NCBI GenBank assembly: GCA_963729075.1
Contig: CAVSMU010000010.1
Coordinates: 1 to 64,000, forward strand
DNA length: 64,000 bases
Direction: 5' to 3'
Origin: WHSW01 sp963729075
GTDB lineage: Bacteria > Actinomycetota > Thermoleophilia > Solirubrobacterales > 70-9
The notes beneath the pieces are model-generated. The model made no database searches and was not told the DNA's origin. It saw nothing but the letters and a program-made list of their open reading frames with translations. The first letter of the stretch is position 1. Every line of letters starts with the position of its first letter. The position numbers and the translations under genes are program-made. This document shows, piece by piece, positions 36,049 to 44,507 of this stretch.

Positions 36049-36470
36049 CTCAGGGCGGCGACCGCGGCCCTGATCTTGGCCGCGGTCTCGGTCGCGTGAT
36101 CGTCGCCCTCGTACTTCGTGCGCGGCCAGAAGAATCCGCGCAGCCCGTCCTTGCGCACTCGGGGGACGATGTGCGTATGCAGATGGGGAACGCTCTGGGA
36201 GACCACGTTGTTGAGCGCGACGAACGATCCCTGGGCGCCCATCGCGTCGCGGATCGCGACCGAGAGCAGTCGGGCGGCGCGGAAGTAGGGCTCGATCAGC
36301 TCGTCGGGCAGGTCGCCGAGCGTCTCGTAGTGCTTACGCGGGATCAGCAGCGAGTGTCCGGGGAACAGCGGGCGGTGGTCGAGGAAGGCGAGCGCGTGCT
36401 CGTCCTCGTAGACGACCTCGGCCTCCGCCTCGCCCGCCGCGATCGCGCAGAAGAGGCAGTCCTCAGGCAA
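36045..36470 (-). CDS. HIT-family nucleotide hydrolase/transferase
   Basis: A 141-residue histidine-triad protein: CLFCAIAAGE zinc/N-terminal block, AFLDHRPLFPGHSLLIPRKH, and the triad HLHTHIVPR with the catalytic middle His. HIT proteins split nucleoside phosphoramidates or dinucleotide polyphosphates. TTG start at 36470 lies inside the end of the lipid kinase gene (eight-base overlap). It is the last gene of the minus-strand operon that starts at 40367, which also begins with a HIT gene. Confidence 0.9.
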   Translation of the reverse strand: MPEDCLFCAIAAGEAEAEVVYEDEHALAFLDHRPLFPGHSLLIPRKHYETLGDLPDELIEPYFRAARLLSVAIRDAMGAQGSFVALNNVVSQSVPHLHTHIVPRVRKDGLRGFFWPRTKYEGDDHATETAAKIRAAVAALS

Positions 36471-37482
36471 CGACCGTCAATGCGCCGGGGTCGATTCGCA
36501 GCTCCAGTTCGGTGTGGGTGCCGATGAAGTCGCCGTCGACCTGCACCGGGAACGCGCGCGCCACACCGTCCAGGTCGCGAGAGATCGACTCGACCCGTGC
36601 CGCGGTGACGTCGTCGAAGTGCTCGATCTGGCGGTGGCCGGAGGCCTGCAGCCGCTCAGCCAGCACACGGCTGATGATCGGCCCCATGTCGCGCTGCGCT
36701 GCGCGGCGCAGGATCGCGACCGAGAGCGTTCCGTCGTCGATCTCGATGCCCTCGCACACGCGCACCGGCCGGCGGCCAAAGTAGGTGAAGGGGTCGGAGT
36801 TCTGGGCCAGGACGGTGACGCCCTCCTCGGATTGCTCACCGACCTCGAGCCGCATTCTGATCGGATTTCGCAGGTACTCGCGGTAGAAGGCCGCGACCGC
36901 GACCCAGGTGTAGAAGTAGGGCCCGCCGCGGGCTTTGAGCTTCGGCCGCATGTCGACCCGCATCGCCGCCGTCGCGTCGAGGCCGGACCCGCAGGAGAAG
37001 ACGAACCTGCGCCCGTTGGCGACGCCGAGGTCGATCTTGCGCGGCTCGAAACGGTCGGCGATCCCGAGCAGGTGCTCGGTGGCGTCGACCACGTCGTTCG
37101 GGATCCCGAGCGTGCGGGCGACGACGTTGGTCGAGCCGCCGGGGAGCACTGTCACCGGAATGTCGGTGCCGGCAAGCCCGTTGGCGATCTCGTTGAGCGT
37201 CCCGTCGCCACCGAACGCGACCACGATGTCGTAGTCGCCGTCGCGTGCCTCGCGACCGATCTCAGTGGCGTGGTTCTGTGCCTCCGTCATGACGGCCTCG
37301 ACCTCGAACCGTCCCTGAAGCGCGTACACGACGAGGTTCTTGAGCCGGTCCGAGACCGTCGTCGCGTACGGGTTGACGACGATCAGCATCCGCTTCTTGC
37401 GCCTGCGAAGCGACTCGGCAGCTCCGTCGGACAATGCCCGCGCCCGGGGTGCGCTCGGGGCTTCGATCGTCGGCGGCCTCAC
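36463..37482 (-). CDS. Diacylglycerol kinase-like lipid kinase
   Basis: About 339 residues from GTG 37482, which overlaps the preceding stop (GTGA). The catalytic domain has MLIVVNPYATTVSDRLK, VAFGGDGTLNEIANGL (the GGDGT nucleotide motif) and VLPGGSTNVVARTLGIP; the C-terminal domain has the late GDFIGTHTELELRIDP. These soluble kinases phosphorylate diacylglycerol or similar lipids using ATP. The longer open frame upstream is a shadow of the MBL gene. Coupled to the MBL and HIT genes by overlap. Confidence 0.92.
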   Translation of the reverse strand: MRPPTIEAPSAPRARALSDGAAESLRRRKKRMLIVVNPYATTVSDRLKNLVVYALQGRFEVEAVMTEAQNHATEIGREARDGDYDIVVAFGGDGTLNEIANGLAGTDIPVTVLPGGSTNVVARTLGIPNDVVDATEHLLGIADRFEPRKIDLGVANGRRFVFSCGSGLDATAAMRVDMRPKLKARGGPYFYTWVAVAAFYREYLRNPIRMRLEVGEQSEEGVTVLAQNSDPFTYFGRRPVRVCEGIEIDDGTLSVAILRRAAQRDMGPIISRVLAERLQASGHRQIEHFDDVTAARVESISRDLDGVARAFPVQVDGDFIGTHTELELRIDPGALTVVA

Positions 37483-38504
37483 CCCGGGATCGTAACTTTG
37501 TTGAGGCGTCCGGTCGCCTCGAAGCGAACGACTCCTTCGTCGGAGACCTCGCGAACGACGCCCGCGTCGATCAGCAGATCGACGTGACCGACGACCTCCG
37601 AGAGGGTGAGGAACGCCTGGGTGACGGCGATGTTGCCCCACAGCTCCTGGGCGAGCTCATATGCGGTTCGCGGCCGCTCCGCGATCAGCCGGCGCAGCTT
37701 CGCTGCGCGACGGCGATGCAGCGCGAAGCGCTCGTCGATCAGCGTCACGTGGTCGGTGATCGGCTCGCCGTGGCCGGGGAGGAGGATCTGGGCCGGGAGC
37801 TCGCGGGTCCGCGCGAGCGAGCGCAGGTAGGTGACCAGCGCCTTCGGCCGCTGGTCGGACCCGTCGAGTGGCCGCGACAGCAATGGGTTGGAGGAGATGT
37901 GGGCGATCAGGTGGTCCGCACAGAGCAGAACTCGGCGCTCGGCGTCCCAGAACAGCGTGTCGGAGGGGCTGTGGCCGGGGCGCAGCTGGACCTCGAGGGT
38001 GCGGTCGCGAAGCTCCAGAGCCTCGCCGTCCGCGAGCGGCCGGGTGACCTTCGCCGCCGCCCCCCAGCCGCGAAAGCTGGCCGAGACACTGCGCAGCGCG
38101 GCGACCAGGTCCTCGGGGATGCCGTAGCGCAGCATCAGCCCGGCGGCGAAGGAGTCGTCGCGCTCGGTGTCGGCCCCGTAGCTCTCGACGAAGGGCACGA
38201 CGACGTCGATCGCCGCGACCTCGGCGCCGGAGCGCGACGCGAGGATGTCGACCAGGCCGAGGTGGTCGATGTGCTGATGGGTGATCACGATCAGCTCGAG
38301 GTCCTCGATCGCGTGGCCGAGGCCCTCGAGCTGGTGCTGGAGCTCGTCGAGCGACTTGCCGGAGTTCGGCCCGGTGTCGACCAGGGTCAGCGGCCGATCC
38401 TCGAGCAGGTAACAGTTGACCCTGCCGACGGCGAACGGCGTGGGGATCCGAAGCCTGTGGATGCCCATCGCCTCGGCGCGGGCGAGGGCCTCCTCCGGGT
38501 TCAT
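37479..38504 (-). CDS. Metallo-beta-lactamase-fold hydrolase
   Basis: About 341 residues from ATG 38504, which overlaps the mutase stop (ATGA). The two-metal motif ITHQHIDHLGL is near residue 78, with later ligands LRPGHSPSDTLFW, CADHLIAHIS and LPGHGEPITDH. A winged-helix-like C-terminal domain (AELAQELWGN region, LLIDAGVVREVSD) follows, as in LACTB2/glyoxalase II-like proteins. Substrate is probably a thioester or phosphodiester. Its position inside a nucleotide/sugar/lipid operon is unexplained. Confidence 0.88.
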   Translation of the reverse strand: MNPEEALARAEAMGIHRLRIPTPFAVGRVNCYLLEDRPLTLVDTGPNSGKSLDELQHQLEGLGHAIEDLELIVITHQHIDHLGLVDILASRSGAEVAAIDVVVPFVESYGADTERDDSFAAGLMLRYGIPEDLVAALRSVSASFRGWGAAAKVTRPLADGEALELRDRTLEVQLRPGHSPSDTLFWDAERRVLLCADHLIAHISSNPLLSRPLDGSDQRPKALVTYLRSLARTRELPAQILLPGHGEPITDHVTLIDERFALHRRRAAKLRRLIAERPRTAYELAQELWGNIAVTQAFLTLSEVVGHVDLLIDAGVVREVSDEGVVRFEATGRLNKVTIPG

Positions 38505-39883
38505 GCCCTGATGAAGTTCAGGACTTCGTCGCGCTTCGTCTCCATGTCCTCGCGGGAGACGAGCGACTCGAGGTTGAGCCGCAGGAGCGGCTCGGTGTTC
38601 GAGGGGCGGACGTTGAAGTGCCAGTCCTCGTAGTCGACCGAGACACCGTCGAGCCAGTCGATCTCCGCGTCCGGGTGGCGCTCGGCCAGCGCCCGCATCT
38701 TCGCGTCCTGATCGTAGACCTCGGAGTTGATCTCGCCGGAGATGAAGTAGTGCTCGCGGAAGGCGCCGACCAGGTCCGACAGCGATCGCCCGGAGACCGA
38801 GATCAGCTCCAGCACCAGCAGCGCCGGGAGCGTGCCGGAGTCGGCGCACCAGAAGTCGCGGAAGTAGTAGTGGCCGGAGACCTCGCCGCCGAACTCGGCG
38901 TCGCGCTCGCGCATGGCGATCTTGAAGAAGGCGTGGCCGACCCGGTTCCGGTACGCCTCGCCGCCGCGCTCGCGCACCGTGTTGGGAACCGCCCGGCTGG
39001 CGCGGACGTCGTAGAGGATCCGTGCGCCGTGCCGCTTGTCGAGCAGCTGTCCGGCGAGCAGCGCGGTGAGGAAGTCCCCGTCGACGAAGACGCCTGTGTC
39101 GTCGATGAAGAAGCAGCGGTCGGCGTCGCCGTCCCAGGCGATGCCGAGGTCGGCGCCCTCGTCGAGCACCCGGTCGATCACGAACTGACGATTCTCGGGC
39201 AGCAGGGGGTTCGGCTCGTGGTCAGGGAACTCGCCGTCGGGCGCCCAGTAGGTCTCGACCAGGTCGAGCCCGAGCCGTTCGAGCAGCGGCCCGACCATCG
39301 GGCCGGCCATGCCGTTGCCGCCGTCGACCACGACCTTGAGCGGGCGCACGGCTCCGGGATCGATCACCGAGAGCGCGTGCTCCTGGAAAGCGTCGTAGAC
39401 GTCGACCGCCTCCGCCGCGCCACCGCCCGGAGCCTCGCCGAGTCCGTCGGCCACCAGCCGCTTGATCTCGTCGATCCCCGCGTCGCCCGAGAGGGCCAGC
39501 GCCCCCTCGCGCACGAGCTTGATCCCGGTGTAGGCCTTGGGGTTGTGCGACGCGGTGACCATCGCGCCGCCGTCCAGCTCCCGCGAGCCGACGAGGAAGT
39601 AGAGCAGCTCGGTGCCGACCATCCCCGCATCGAGCACGGTCGCGCCCTCGTCCACGAGCCCGTCGCGCAGCCGCCCGGCCATTCCCGGCGCCTGCAGCCG
39701 CATGTCGCGGCCGAGCCCGATCCGCAGCTCGTTCGTCGGCTTGTCGCGCAGCCCGCCCAACACCCGGGCAAACGCGCGGCCGACCGCGTAGGCGGTGGAC
39801 TCGTCCATCTGCGACCCGTAGAGGCCGCGGATGTCGTACGCCTTGAAGATCTCCTCGGGGGCGACGAGTTGACCGTCAGCCAA
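38501..39883 (-). CDS. Phosphomannomutase/phosphoglucomutase
   Basis: A 460-residue alpha-D-phosphohexomutase that interconverts hexose 6- and 1-phosphates for GDP-mannose or UDP-glucose supply. Motifs: FKAYDIRGLYGSQ, the phosphoserine loop MVTASHNPKAYTG, metal loop GIAWDGDADRCFF, sugar loop GGEVSGHYYF, phosphate-binding RPSNTEPLLRLNLES. TTG start at 39883 overlaps the HIT2 stop by eight bases. It is the likely source of sugar phosphate for the many glycosyltransferases in the window. Confidence 0.94.
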   Translation of the reverse strand: MADGQLVAPEEIFKAYDIRGLYGSQMDESTAYAVGRAFARVLGGLRDKPTNELRIGLGRDMRLQAPGMAGRLRDGLVDEGATVLDAGMVGTELLYFLVGSRELDGGAMVTASHNPKAYTGIKLVREGALALSGDAGIDEIKRLVADGLGEAPGGGAAEAVDVYDAFQEHALSVIDPGAVRPLKVVVDGGNGMAGPMVGPLLERLGLDLVETYWAPDGEFPDHEPNPLLPENRQFVIDRVLDEGADLGIAWDGDADRCFFIDDTGVFVDGDFLTALLAGQLLDKRHGARILYDVRASRAVPNTVRERGGEAYRNRVGHAFFKIAMRERDAEFGGEVSGHYYFRDFWCADSGTLPALLVLELISVSGRSLSDLVGAFREHYFISGEINSEVYDQDAKMRALAERHPDAEIDWLDGVSVDYEDWHFNVRPSNTEPLLRLNLESLVSREDMETKRDEVLNFIRA

Positions 39884-40367
39884 AGCTTCCCCTCAACGCC
39901 CGATAGCTGTCCTCGAGCGACTGCGGCATCACCCGCGTGTCGGCGAGCACGGGCATGAAGTTGGTGTCGCCACCCCAGCGGGGGACGACATGCATGTGGA
40001 TGTGGTGCTCGACACCCGCCCCGGCGACCCGGCCCTGGTTGCATCCGACGTTGTAGCCGTGCGGCGCATACGTCTCCTCGAGCGCGGTCATCGCCCGCTG
40101 AGACAGCGCCATCATCTCGGTGACCGTGTCCCGATTGAGGTCGGGAAGCGTGGCGACATGCTCGTACGGCGCGACCATGAGGTGCCCGTTCGTGTACGGG
40201 AACAGGTTCAGGATCACGAAGCACAGCTCGCCGCGGTGGACGATCAGGGCCGCCTCGTCGTCGCCGGCATTCGGCTTGGCGCAGAAGATGCAGTCCGTCT
40301 CGGAGTCCTTCGCCGCGTCCTTGACGTATTCGAGGCGCCAGGGCGCCCAGATCCGCTCGTTGGTCAC
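39876..40367 (-). CDS. HIT-family protein (AP4A phosphorylase/adenylyltransferase type)
   Basis: A 163-residue histidine-triad protein: start ERIWAPWRLEYVKDA, zinc pair CIFC, FPYTNGHLMVAPYEH, then GVEHHIHMHVVPRWGGDTNF with the HxHxH triad. The WAPWR opening and RWGGDTNFMPV ending mark the bacterial AP4A phosphorylase-like subgroup. The GTG start has TAGGAT six nt upstream (40374-40379), the likely single leaderless promoter of the five-gene operon. Confidence 0.92.
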   Translation of the reverse strand: MTNERIWAPWRLEYVKDAAKDSETDCIFCAKPNAGDDEAALIVHRGELCFVILNLFPYTNGHLMVAPYEHVATLPDLNRDTVTEMMALSQRAMTALEETYAPHGYNVGCNQGRVAGAGVEHHIHMHVVPRWGGDTNFMPVLADTRVMPQSLEDSYRALRGSFG

Positions 40368-40376
40368 ACGCTGATC

Positions 40377-41351
40377 CTAGGGATCAGCGACCTCGTCGGA
40401 CCGCCCTCGTTCGAGCGCCGCTCGGAGATCGGCGACCACGGCGTCGGGATCCCGGGTCACCTGCTGCCAGGTGTACCGGCGGACGTCGAACCCGCCGCTC
40501 CTCAGCTCGAGGTCGCGTTGACGGTCACGCTCGAGGGCCGCCGGCTTCGCGTGGCTCTCGTGGCCGTCGAGCTCGACCACCACGCGCTCGGCGCGCCAGA
40601 GCGCGTCGACGAGGAAGCCTTGGAGCCGTGGATTGACTTCGGGAGTGCGAAGTCCCGCCTCCTGTACGAGCGCGAGGAAACGCTCCTCCAGCACGCTCCG
40701 TGTCTGCGCCAGCTCCGGGCAGTGAAGGGGGAGCGCATGGCGAAGCGCGGACGCTCCAGCTCGGCCCCGGCCGAGCTGGGCGCGGACGCCGGCCGGGTCG
40801 AGCAGGTTGAGGTGATCGGCCTCGGCGAGAGCTCGGCGAAGCGTGGGGTAGGGGAGGCAGGCGGCGAGGTCGAGCAGTGTTCGTGGGACCGTCGTTACCG
40901 CCAGGCCGTCGTGGGTCGCTGAGTCGATGCTGCGGGGTCGGTGGACCCGGATTTCAGTGAGGGAGCGAGTGTGGTTGGCGGTGCTGACGTGGATCCGGCG
41001 CGGCTCGACGTCGATCAGGCGCCAATGCCAAGCCGCCGTCTGGTGGCTCAACACGGAGCCGGGGCGGGCGTAGAGCAGTGCAGCCACCAGGCGAGCCCGG
41101 ATGCCCAGCACCGGATGGCCGACGGCATACACGCCGGGGTGAACGCGATGCAGCCGCCCTTCCGCGACCCACCTCGAGAGGACCGTCCCGCTGACCCCGC
41201 ACCGCAACAGCTGCTGGCGGCTGGCGACCCCACTTTGACGCTCCGCCAAGCGCGCGACCTGAACTGAGTGGATCCGCGCCCGAGGGGTGGGCGCAGATCC
41301 ACACACTTCGGCCATGCGCCCCACCCTGGGGCCTTCCCCCTTACTGATCAA
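40377..41351 (-). CDS. AbiEi-like HTH plus DUF559 nuclease-fold protein
   Basis: Up to 324 residues; a GTG near residue 30 (VQVARLAERQSG) is a more normal start. N-terminal winged helix of the AbiEi antitoxin type (VASRQQLLRCGVSGTVLSRW, RLHRVHPGVYAVG), middle region VTTVPRTLLDLAACL, and a C-terminal DUF559 Vsr/endonuclease-like fold (VDALWRAERVVVELDGHE, RDRQRDLELRSGGFDVRRYT). Although often labelled type IV antitoxin, no AbiEii toxin gene is adjacent. Such orphan proteins are numerous in actinobacteria and their role is unknown. Its 3' end overlaps the promoter box of the HIT gene. Confidence 0.8.
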   Translation of the reverse strand: MISKGEGPRVGRMAEVCGSAPTPRARIHSVQVARLAERQSGVASRQQLLRCGVSGTVLSRWVAEGRLHRVHPGVYAVGHPVLGIRARLVAALLYARPGSVLSHQTAAWHWRLIDVEPRRIHVSTANHTRSLTEIRVHRPRSIDSATHDGLAVTTVPRTLLDLAACLPYPTLRRALAEADHLNLLDPAGVRAQLGRGRAGASALRHALPLHCPELAQTRSVLEERFLALVQEAGLRTPEVNPRLQGFLVDALWRAERVVVELDGHESHAKPAALERDRQRDLELRSGGFDVRRYTWQQVTRDPDAVVADLRAALERGRSDEVADP

Positions 41352-41405
41352 CCCGGCTTCGCACCAAGAGGGCGCCGGGGCTGCGCCGGAAGCGTGCCGC
41401 GCCGC

Positions 41406-41894
41406 CTAGAGCCGCCGGTACATCACGTGGAGGCCGACGTAGCCCTCCGTGGGGTGGGCGAACGTCTCGGGGACGGTGCCGATCACCTCGAAGCCGAGAG
41501 AGCGCCAGAGCGCGACTGCCGCGGCGTTCGTCTCGACCACCGCGTTGAACTGCATCCCGCGGTAGCCCTCGGCGCGGGCCCAGTCCAGCACGTGCTCGCC
41601 GAGCGCGCGCCCGACGCCGCGGCCGCTGTGCTGCGGGTCGACCATGAAGCTCGCCGAGGCGATGTGGGAGCCGCGCCCAGGCCGGTTCGGGTACATGTTG
41701 GCGCTGCCGATGACGGTGCCGTCGTCGTCCACGGCGACGACCGTCCGGCCCGGCGGGCCGACCATCCACAGCGCGCCCGCCTCGGCCTCGTCCATATCCG
41801 GCTCGTAGGCGTACGTCTCGCCGGCCTCGACGATCCGGCGGAAGAACGGCCAGATCGCCGGCCAGTCGGCGGCAGTCGCCTCCCGGATCTGCAC
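41406..41894 (-). CDS. GNAT-family N-acetyltransferase
   Basis: A 162-residue GNAT enzyme: start IREATAADWPAIWPFFRRI, strand pair TVVAVDDDGTVIGSANM, acetyl-CoA loop GRGVGRALGEHVLDWA (motif A), and motif B NAAAVALWRSLGFEVIGTVP. The TFAHPTEGYVGLHVMYR ending is typical of the phosphinothricin acetyltransferase-like group. Acceptor unknown. Ends 22 nt downstream of corA on the same strand, so possibly cotranscribed with it. Confidence 0.88.
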   Translation of the reverse strand: MQIREATAADWPAIWPFFRRIVEAGETYAYEPDMDEAEAGALWMVGPPGRTVVAVDDDGTVIGSANMYPNRPGRGSHIASASFMVDPQHSGRGVGRALGEHVLDWARAEGYRGMQFNAVVETNAAAVALWRSLGFEVIGTVPETFAHPTEGYVGLHVMYRRL

Positions 41895-41916
41895 GGTACG
41901 AGCGCCGACGGCGCCG

Positions 41917-42924
41917 CTACAGCCAGCGGCGGTGGCGGAAGTAGGCCAGCATCCCGACCAGGAGCAGGACCATCCCGCCGACGATCAACCAGAAGTCGCC
42001 GGGATCGCCCTCGCCTGGCACGGCGACGTTCATCCCCCACAGGCTCGCGATGAGGGTCAGCGGCAGGATCACGACGCTGAACGCCGTCAGCACCCGGAGG
42101 ATGTCGTTCACGCGGTGCGAGATGTAGGACTCGTTCGTCTCGTCGAGGGCCTCGACGACCTCCTTGTAGTTCTCGAGCATGTCCCAGATCCGCTCGTGGC
42201 TGTCGCCGATGTCGTCGAAGTAGACATCCAACTCGCCCTCGCGGGATGCCAGGAACGGCTGCTCGAGGTTCTCGAGGTCGCGGAGCACGGTGCGCTGCGG
42301 CCGGATCACCTTGCGGAAGTTGATGATCTCCTGCTTGGCGTTGGAGATGTCGCGAACGATGTCCTCCGACCGGCTCTCCTCGAAGATCTCCGTTTCGAGC
42401 GCGTCGAGCTTGTTCCCGATCTTGCGCAGCATCGGAAAGCAGTAGTCGAAGAGGTCGTCCACGACCCGGTAGAGCAGATAGCCCGATCCGCGGGAGAAGA
42501 GCTGCTCGCGCAGCTCCTCCTTCTGGCGGCAGCGCTCGAACAGGTAATCGATCGGCTGCAACGGCGTGTTCGGGATCGTGACCAGATAGTCCGGGCCGAC
42601 GAAGATGTCGAGCTCACCCGCGTTGAGGCGCTTCACCTGCGGGTCGAAGACCGGGAAGTGCAGGACGATGAAGAGGTAGCTCGGGTACTCGTCGATCTTG
42701 GGGCGCTGGTTGCGCGACAGCACGTCCTCGAGGTCGAGCGGGTGGAAGTCGAAATGCTCCTCGAGCCAGGCGCACTCGATCGGGGTCGGGCGCTCGATAT
42801 GGACCCAGCGCAGGCCGGAACCCTGGACCGTCTCGACGCGCGGCTTGCGCTCGCCGGGCTCAGGCGGCGTGACGAGCTGGTCGCCGCGGTGGCGGCGTAG
42901 CCTCGGCTTCGGAAGGCTCGGCAT
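41917..42924 (-). CDS. corA: CorA-family magnesium/divalent cation transporter
   Basis: A 335-residue CorA: large cytoplasmic N-terminal domain (FDFHPLDLEDVLSRNQRPKI, FIVLHFPVF), long stalk helix, and two C-terminal membrane helices (LTAFSVVILPLTLIASL and FWLIVGGMVLLLVGMLAYF) joined by the signature GMN in SLWGMNVAVPG. It ends in a short basic tail (RHRRWL). The pentamer imports Mg2+, or Co/Ni in some members. Divergent from the riboswitch-controlled unit. Confidence 0.94.
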   Translation of the reverse strand: MPSLPKPRLRRHRGDQLVTPPEPGERKPRVETVQGSGLRWVHIERPTPIECAWLEEHFDFHPLDLEDVLSRNQRPKIDEYPSYLFIVLHFPVFDPQVKRLNAGELDIFVGPDYLVTIPNTPLQPIDYLFERCRQKEELREQLFSRGSGYLLYRVVDDLFDYCFPMLRKIGNKLDALETEIFEESRSEDIVRDISNAKQEIINFRKVIRPQRTVLRDLENLEQPFLASREGELDVYFDDIGDSHERIWDMLENYKEVVEALDETNESYISHRVNDILRVLTAFSVVILPLTLIASLWGMNVAVPGEGDPGDFWLIVGGMVLLLVGMLAYFRHRRWL

Positions 42925-43039
42925 CGGTGCTCGTCTCGCTCATCAGCTCGCTCATCGGGGTGCGCAGAACAGGGTACGCGACGCCCGGCCGAGCCGCGCA
43001 ATCCACGTCGCACCACTGCTATATTCCCGCGCCACATAA

Positions 43040-43159
43040 CCACTGCATCCAGAGGGGTGGAGGGACTGGCCCGATGAAGCCCCGGCAACCATCGAGGGTC
43101 GCACGACCCGAGAAAGGTGCCAATTCCAGCAGGTGACGAAGCCTGGGAGATGTGAGTGG
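43040..43159 (+). ncRNA. SAM-I (S-box) riboswitch aptamer
   Basis: Conserved S-box core read in order: CCAGAGGGGTGGAGGGACTG, the kink-turn/pseudoknot part CCCGATGAAGCC, CGGCAACC, a P3 hairpin GAGGGTCGCACGACCC, AAAGGTGCCAATTCCAGCAGG, and the closing GGGAGATG. P1 forms between CCACT (43040-43044) and AGTGG (43155-43159), extended by GCATC/GATGT. A rho-independent terminator follows 13 nt later and the first coding start is at 43236. Established S-box riboswitches terminate transcription when SAM is bound. A possible -10 TATATT lies at 43020-43025. Confidence 0.93.
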
Positions 43160-43171
43160 AAGTCCGGTCCG

Positions 43172-43203
43172 GACCTCTGCTCGCAACACGCAGAGGTCTT
43201 TTT
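43172..43203 (+). terminator. Riboswitch expression-platform terminator
   Basis: Perfect nine-base stem GACCTCTGC (43172-43180) with GCAGAGGTC (43190-43198), a nine-base loop, then five T residues (43199-43203). Located between the SAM aptamer and the ribosome-binding site AAGGAG at about 43223, as expected for an OFF switch. Confidence 0.92.
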
Positions 43204-43235
43204 CGTAGTCGAACGAAAGCCGGAAGGAGCTTCAG

Positions 43236-44480
43236 ATGGCACCGAAGTCGCTCAGTTGCAAGGAGTGTGGGGCGGACTACCCGCTCGAGGCCCTCTACGT
43301 CTGCGAGCAGTGCTTCGGACCGCTCGAGGTCGCCTACGACCACTCGGCGCTCGACCCGGCGGAGGCGAAGCGCAAGATCCAGGCGGGACCAGCCGGGATC
43401 TGGCGCTACGCGGACTTCCTGCCCTTTGCCGAGCGACCCCGCGATCCGCTCCAGCCAGGGCTGACGCCGCTGGTTCGCGCCGACCGGCTCGCGGAGCGCC
43501 TCGGCCTGACCGAGGTCTGGATCAAGAACGACGCCGCGAACCCGACGCACTCGTTCAAGGACCGCGTCGTCGCTGTCGCCCTGGCCAAGGCGCGAGAGCT
43601 CGGGTTCGAAACCGTCGCCTGCGCGTCGACCGGAAACCTCGCCAACGCCGTCGCGGCACACGCCGCGGCCGCCGGCCTCGATTCCTACGTCTTCGTGCCC
43701 GCCGACCTCGAGGAGCAGAAGCTGCTCGCGACCGGCGTCTACGGGACCACGCTGGTCGGGGTACGGGGCAACTACGACGACGTCAACCGCCTCTGCACGG
43801 AGCTCTGCGAGACGCGGCCGTGGGCGTTCGTGAACGTCAACCTGCGTCCGTACTACTCCGAGGGCTCGAAGACCGTCGCCTACGAGACCGTCGAGCAACT
43901 CGGCTGGTCGCTGCCCGACCGGATCGTGTGCCCGATCGCCTCCGGCTCGCTGTTCACGCGGATCGGCAAGGGGTTGCAGGAGTGGCTCGAGCTCGGCCTC
44001 GTCTCAGGCGAGCTGCCGGCCTTCAACGGGGCCCAGCCGGATGGCTGCAGCCCGGTCGCCGAGGCCTACGCGAACGGCTGGGACGTCTGCAGGCCGCAGC
44101 GCCCGGAGACGATCGCGAAGAGCCTCGCGATCGGCAACCCGGCGGACGGGATCTACGCGCTCGACCTGGCGCGCCGGACCGGCGGCGCGATCGAGTCGGT
44201 GAGCGATGCCGAGATCCGCGCCGGCATCCGTCTGCTCGCCGAGACCACGGGCATCTTCACCGAGACCGCCGGGGGCGTGACAACGGCGGTGCTGGCGAAG
44301 CTCGCCGACGCCGGCGCGATCGGCCGCGATGAGCGCGTGGTCGCGATCATCACCGGCGAGGGCCTGAAGACCCTGGACGCCGTGCGCGACGGCTTCCGGA
44401 TCGAGCAGATCGAGCCGACCCTGGAGTCGTTCGAGGCGGAGGTCGCAACGACCGCACCGGTCGGCGCCGCCGCAAGCTAG
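43236..44480 (+). CDS. thrC: Threonine-synthase-family PLP enzyme under SAM control
   Basis: A 414-residue fold-type II PLP enzyme. An N-terminal zinc ribbon uses C8, C11, C23 and C26. The PLP lysine is about K108 in NPTHSFKDRVVAVAL, where classical threonine synthases have NPTGSFKDRG. The phosphate/substrate loop is CASTGNLANAVAAHAA, and the late loop is ETAGGVTTAVLAKL. Threonine synthase converts O-phosphohomoserine to threonine. The SAM-I riboswitch upstream and the sulfur-carrier gene downstream suggest this subgroup may instead, or also, make homocysteine from O-phosphohomoserine; that is inference. A strong Shine-Dalgarno AAGGAG precedes ATG 43236. The annotation as threonine synthase is safe at family level only. 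Confidence 0.9.
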   Translation: MAPKSLSCKECGADYPLEALYVCEQCFGPLEVAYDHSALDPAEAKRKIQAGPAGIWRYADFLPFAERPRDPLQPGLTPLVRADRLAERLGLTEVWIKNDAANPTHSFKDRVVAVALAKARELGFETVACASTGNLANAVAAHAAAAGLDSYVFVPADLEEQKLLATGVYGTTLVGVRGNYDDVNRLCTELCETRPWAFVNVNLRPYYSEGSKTVAYETVEQLGWSLPDRIVCPIASGSLFTRIGKGLQEWLELGLVSGELPAFNGAQPDGCSPVAEAYANGWDVCRPQRPETIAKSLAIGNPADGIYALDLARRTGGAIESVSDAEIRAGIRLLAETTGIFTETAGGVTTAVLAKLADAGAIGRDERVVAIITGEGLKTLDAVRDGFRIEQIEPTLESFEAEVATTAPVGAAAS

Positions 44481-44507
44481 GCCGCGTCGGGTTACATTTC
44501 CGGCCGC

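Noticed and set aside
40377..41351. Type IV toxin-antitoxin system
   Set aside because: The AbiEi-like HTH is present, but no toxin gene is adjacent and the C-terminus is a DUF559 nuclease-like fold; treated as an orphan protein.
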